DNA from: Rickettsiales bacterium
GTDB taxonomy: Bacteria; Pseudomonadota; Alphaproteobacteria; Rickettsiales; UBA1997
Assembly (NCBI GenBank): GCA_031284025.1
Contig: JAITAR010000031.1
Coordinates: 1 to 5,451 of the forward strand
DNA: 5,451 nt
Direction of reading: 5' to 3'
The stretch's first letter is position 1, and the number at the start of each line of letters is the position of its first letter. Shown here piece after piece: positions 4,086-5,451 of the stretch. The notes below the pieces were generated by a model. That model was not told where the DNA came from. It saw only the letters and a list, made by a program, of their open reading frames with translations, and searched no databases. The translations under genes were made by a program, and so were the position numbers.

Positions 4086-5451
4086 ATGAAAAAAGTATTT
4101 ATAAAGACATTTGGCTGTCAGGCAAATTTCTATGATTCTAGAAGAATCGAAGACATATTTATCTCGAATGGCTACGAACTTTCAACCGCTATGAGTGAGG
4201 CTGACATTATTGTTATTAACAGCTGTCATGTACGTGAAAAAACGGGAGAAAAAATTTTTTCTGAACTGGGAAGAATAGGCAGTATTAAAAATAAAAAAAT
4301 CAGCGAAGGTAAATATGTAGCCGTTATCGTTGTCGGATGTGTAGCAAGCGCTCTAGGGGAAAATATATTCATGCGTAGCCCAGTGGTTGACCTTGTTTTG
4401 GGTAGTGGCTCTTACCACAGAATAGGTGATATGGTTAGTAAAATTTTTTCCGATTTCGAATGGAGCAGTGGTAGAAGATCTATGGATCTCAGTTTCAACA
4501 AGGAAAAAAAATTTGCACAGCTGCCGAAGGAGAGATCTAGAGTGGCCATCTGCGAATCTGTGGTCATACAGGATGGCTGCGATAAATTTTGCTCATACTG
4601 CACAGTTCCCTTCACCAGAGGCAGAGAATACTCAAGACCCGTTGAAGATATTATGGCTGAAATTAGGTACCTAGTTGGACACGGCAGCAGAGAAATAATT
4701 CTGCTAGGACAAAATGTTAATAGCTATAGTGGTCTGAATGGAAAAAATAAACATAGTACACTTGCTGAATTGATATATCTAGTAAATGAAGTCGATGGTG
4801 TAGATAGAATAAGGTATTTAACCAATTACCCCTCTCAATTCGGAGACGATCTAATCATAGCGCACAGAGAATTAGATAAACTCATGCCACTGATCTATAT
4901 TCCGGTTCAATCGGGCTCTAACGGCATACTAAAGTCTATGAACAGAAAGTACAGCAGAGAGCAGTATATTGATTTGATATCTAAAATTAGGAAAAATGTT
5001 AAAAATGTGGCATTTTCTTCGGATTTCATAGTTGGATTTCCAGGAGAAACGGAAGAGGATTTTATGGCTACCGTTGATCTAGCTGAGATAATAAATTATG
5101 GTCTGGCTTTTTCCTTCAAATATAGTCCAAGACCTGACACATCATCTGCTACAATGGAAAATCAGATTCCAGAGAAAATAAAATCCAGCAGACTCAATAG
5201 GCTGCAAACCATTCTCAATCAACAGCAGATCGAATTTAATAGAAGTTATCTGGCTAAAGAAGTAGAAATTTTGATAGAAAATGAATCTAAAGAAAATAGT
5301 AGTTTATTTTTTGGAAGAACTCCACATTTTCAACCAACCATGGTCAGATCTGACAAAAAAAAACTGGCCAATGGTGAAATCGTCAGAGTAAAAATAAACG
5401 GTGCCGGCCTTAGGACCCTGGAAGGCGATGTAATTGCTGAGACATCGAAAT
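4086..5451 (+). CDS. miaB: tRNA-2-methylthio-N6-dimethylallyladenosine synthase, 3' end just beyond the window
   Basis: MiaB is a radical SAM methylthiotransferase that converts i6A37 to ms2i6A37 in tRNAs reading UNN codons, carrying two iron-sulfur clusters. The frame is open for 455 codons to the right edge. MiaB proteins are about 440-475 residues, so only a short tail is missing. The N-terminal UPF0004 domain has its three auxiliary-cluster cysteines: C11 (GCQAN), C47 (NSCHVRE) and C85 (GCVAS). The radical SAM triad is C165-x3-C169-x2-C172 within DGCDKFCSYC, followed by FTRGREYSRP. Then come LLGQNVNSY, PVQSGSNGILKSMNRKY, SSDFIVGFPGETEEDF and FSFKYSPRP. The last ~65 residues are the TRAM domain that binds tRNA. 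GQNVNSY and DKFC favour MiaB over RimO or MtaB. Small departures are GCVAS for the common GC-x-AQ, and RPDTSS for RPGTPA. An in-frame TAA six codons upstream fixes ATG-4086; no Shine-Dalgarno is seen. Confidence 0.96.
   Translation, partial: MKKVFIKTFGCQANFYDSRRIEDIFISNGYELSTAMSEADIIVINSCHVREKTGEKIFSELGRIGSIKNKKISEGKYVAVIVVGCVASALGENIFMRSPVVDLVLGSGSYHRIGDMVSKIFSDFEWSSGRRSMDLSFNKEKKFAQLPKERSRVAICESVVIQDGCDKFCSYCTVPFTRGREYSRPVEDIMAEIRYLVGHGSREIILLGQNVNSYSGLNGKNKHSTLAELIYLVNEVDGVDRIRYLTNYPSQFGDDLIIAHRELDKLMPLIYIPVQSGSNGILKSMNRKYSREQYIDLISKIRKNVKNVAFSSDFIVGFPGETEEDFMATVDLAEIINYGLAFSFKYSPRPDTSSATMENQIPEKIKSSRLNRLQTILNQQQIEFNRSYLAKEVEILIENESKENSSLFFGRTPHFQPTMVRSDKKKLANGEIVRVKINGAGLRTLEGDVIAETSK

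Noticed and set aside
4412..4674. Open frames on both strands inside miaB
   Set aside because: They lie wholly within the well-supported miaB frame and resemble no protein family. The same applies to antisense frames inside radC (857-1045) and the portal gene (2472-2672, 2688-2879).
1..5451. Search for tRNA genes, CRISPR repeats, insertion-sequence ends and toxin-antitoxin pairs
   Set aside because: No regularly spaced repeats, transposase motifs, cloverleaf signatures or paired small overlapping genes were seen by eye on either strand.

Overview
The window looks like chromosomal DNA from an AT-rich alphaproteobacterium, most plausibly a Rickettsiales-like lineage. The clues are a lone gene-transfer-agent (HK97-type) portal gene, a FabI and a MiaB that read like rickettsial proteins, an L31 N-terminus of the alphaproteobacterial type, sparse gene packing and a decaying gene fragment. 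The taxonomic placement is inference from remembered family features, not from a search.

Layout from left to right. Positions 1-90 (minus) hold the first 30 codons of ribosomal protein L31 (rpmE), which runs off the left edge. Positions 91-608 carry no convincing gene; they hold a 14-bp AT palindrome, an 8-bp inverted repeat, and a probable radC promoter and structured leader (about 508-600). radC (609-1337, plus) follows. Antisense to its 3' end is an apparently decayed acyl carrier protein gene (about 1318-1620, minus) that keeps the phosphopantetheine DSL motif and the core helices but has lost its N-terminus and its normal stop. A short AT-rich spacer leads to a complete phage/GTA portal gene (1759-2928, plus). 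It converges on fabI (3041-3868, minus), the NADH-dependent enoyl-ACP reductase. A 217-bp region rich in dyad symmetry separates fabI from the divergent miaB (4086-5451, plus), which is open to the right edge and nearly complete.

These genes do not form one pathway. They look like independent housekeeping transcription units (translation, DNA-repair-associated, fatty acid synthesis, tRNA modification) with a stranded GTA component among them. fabI and the ACP remnant both concern type II fatty acid synthesis, but a functional acpP would have to lie elsewhere. I see no tRNA, rRNA, CRISPR array, insertion sequence or obvious new multigene system. The items most worth a second look are the ACP fossil, the solitary portal gene, the radC leader structure, the nested dyads between fabI and miaB, and the local excess of CTAG in radC.
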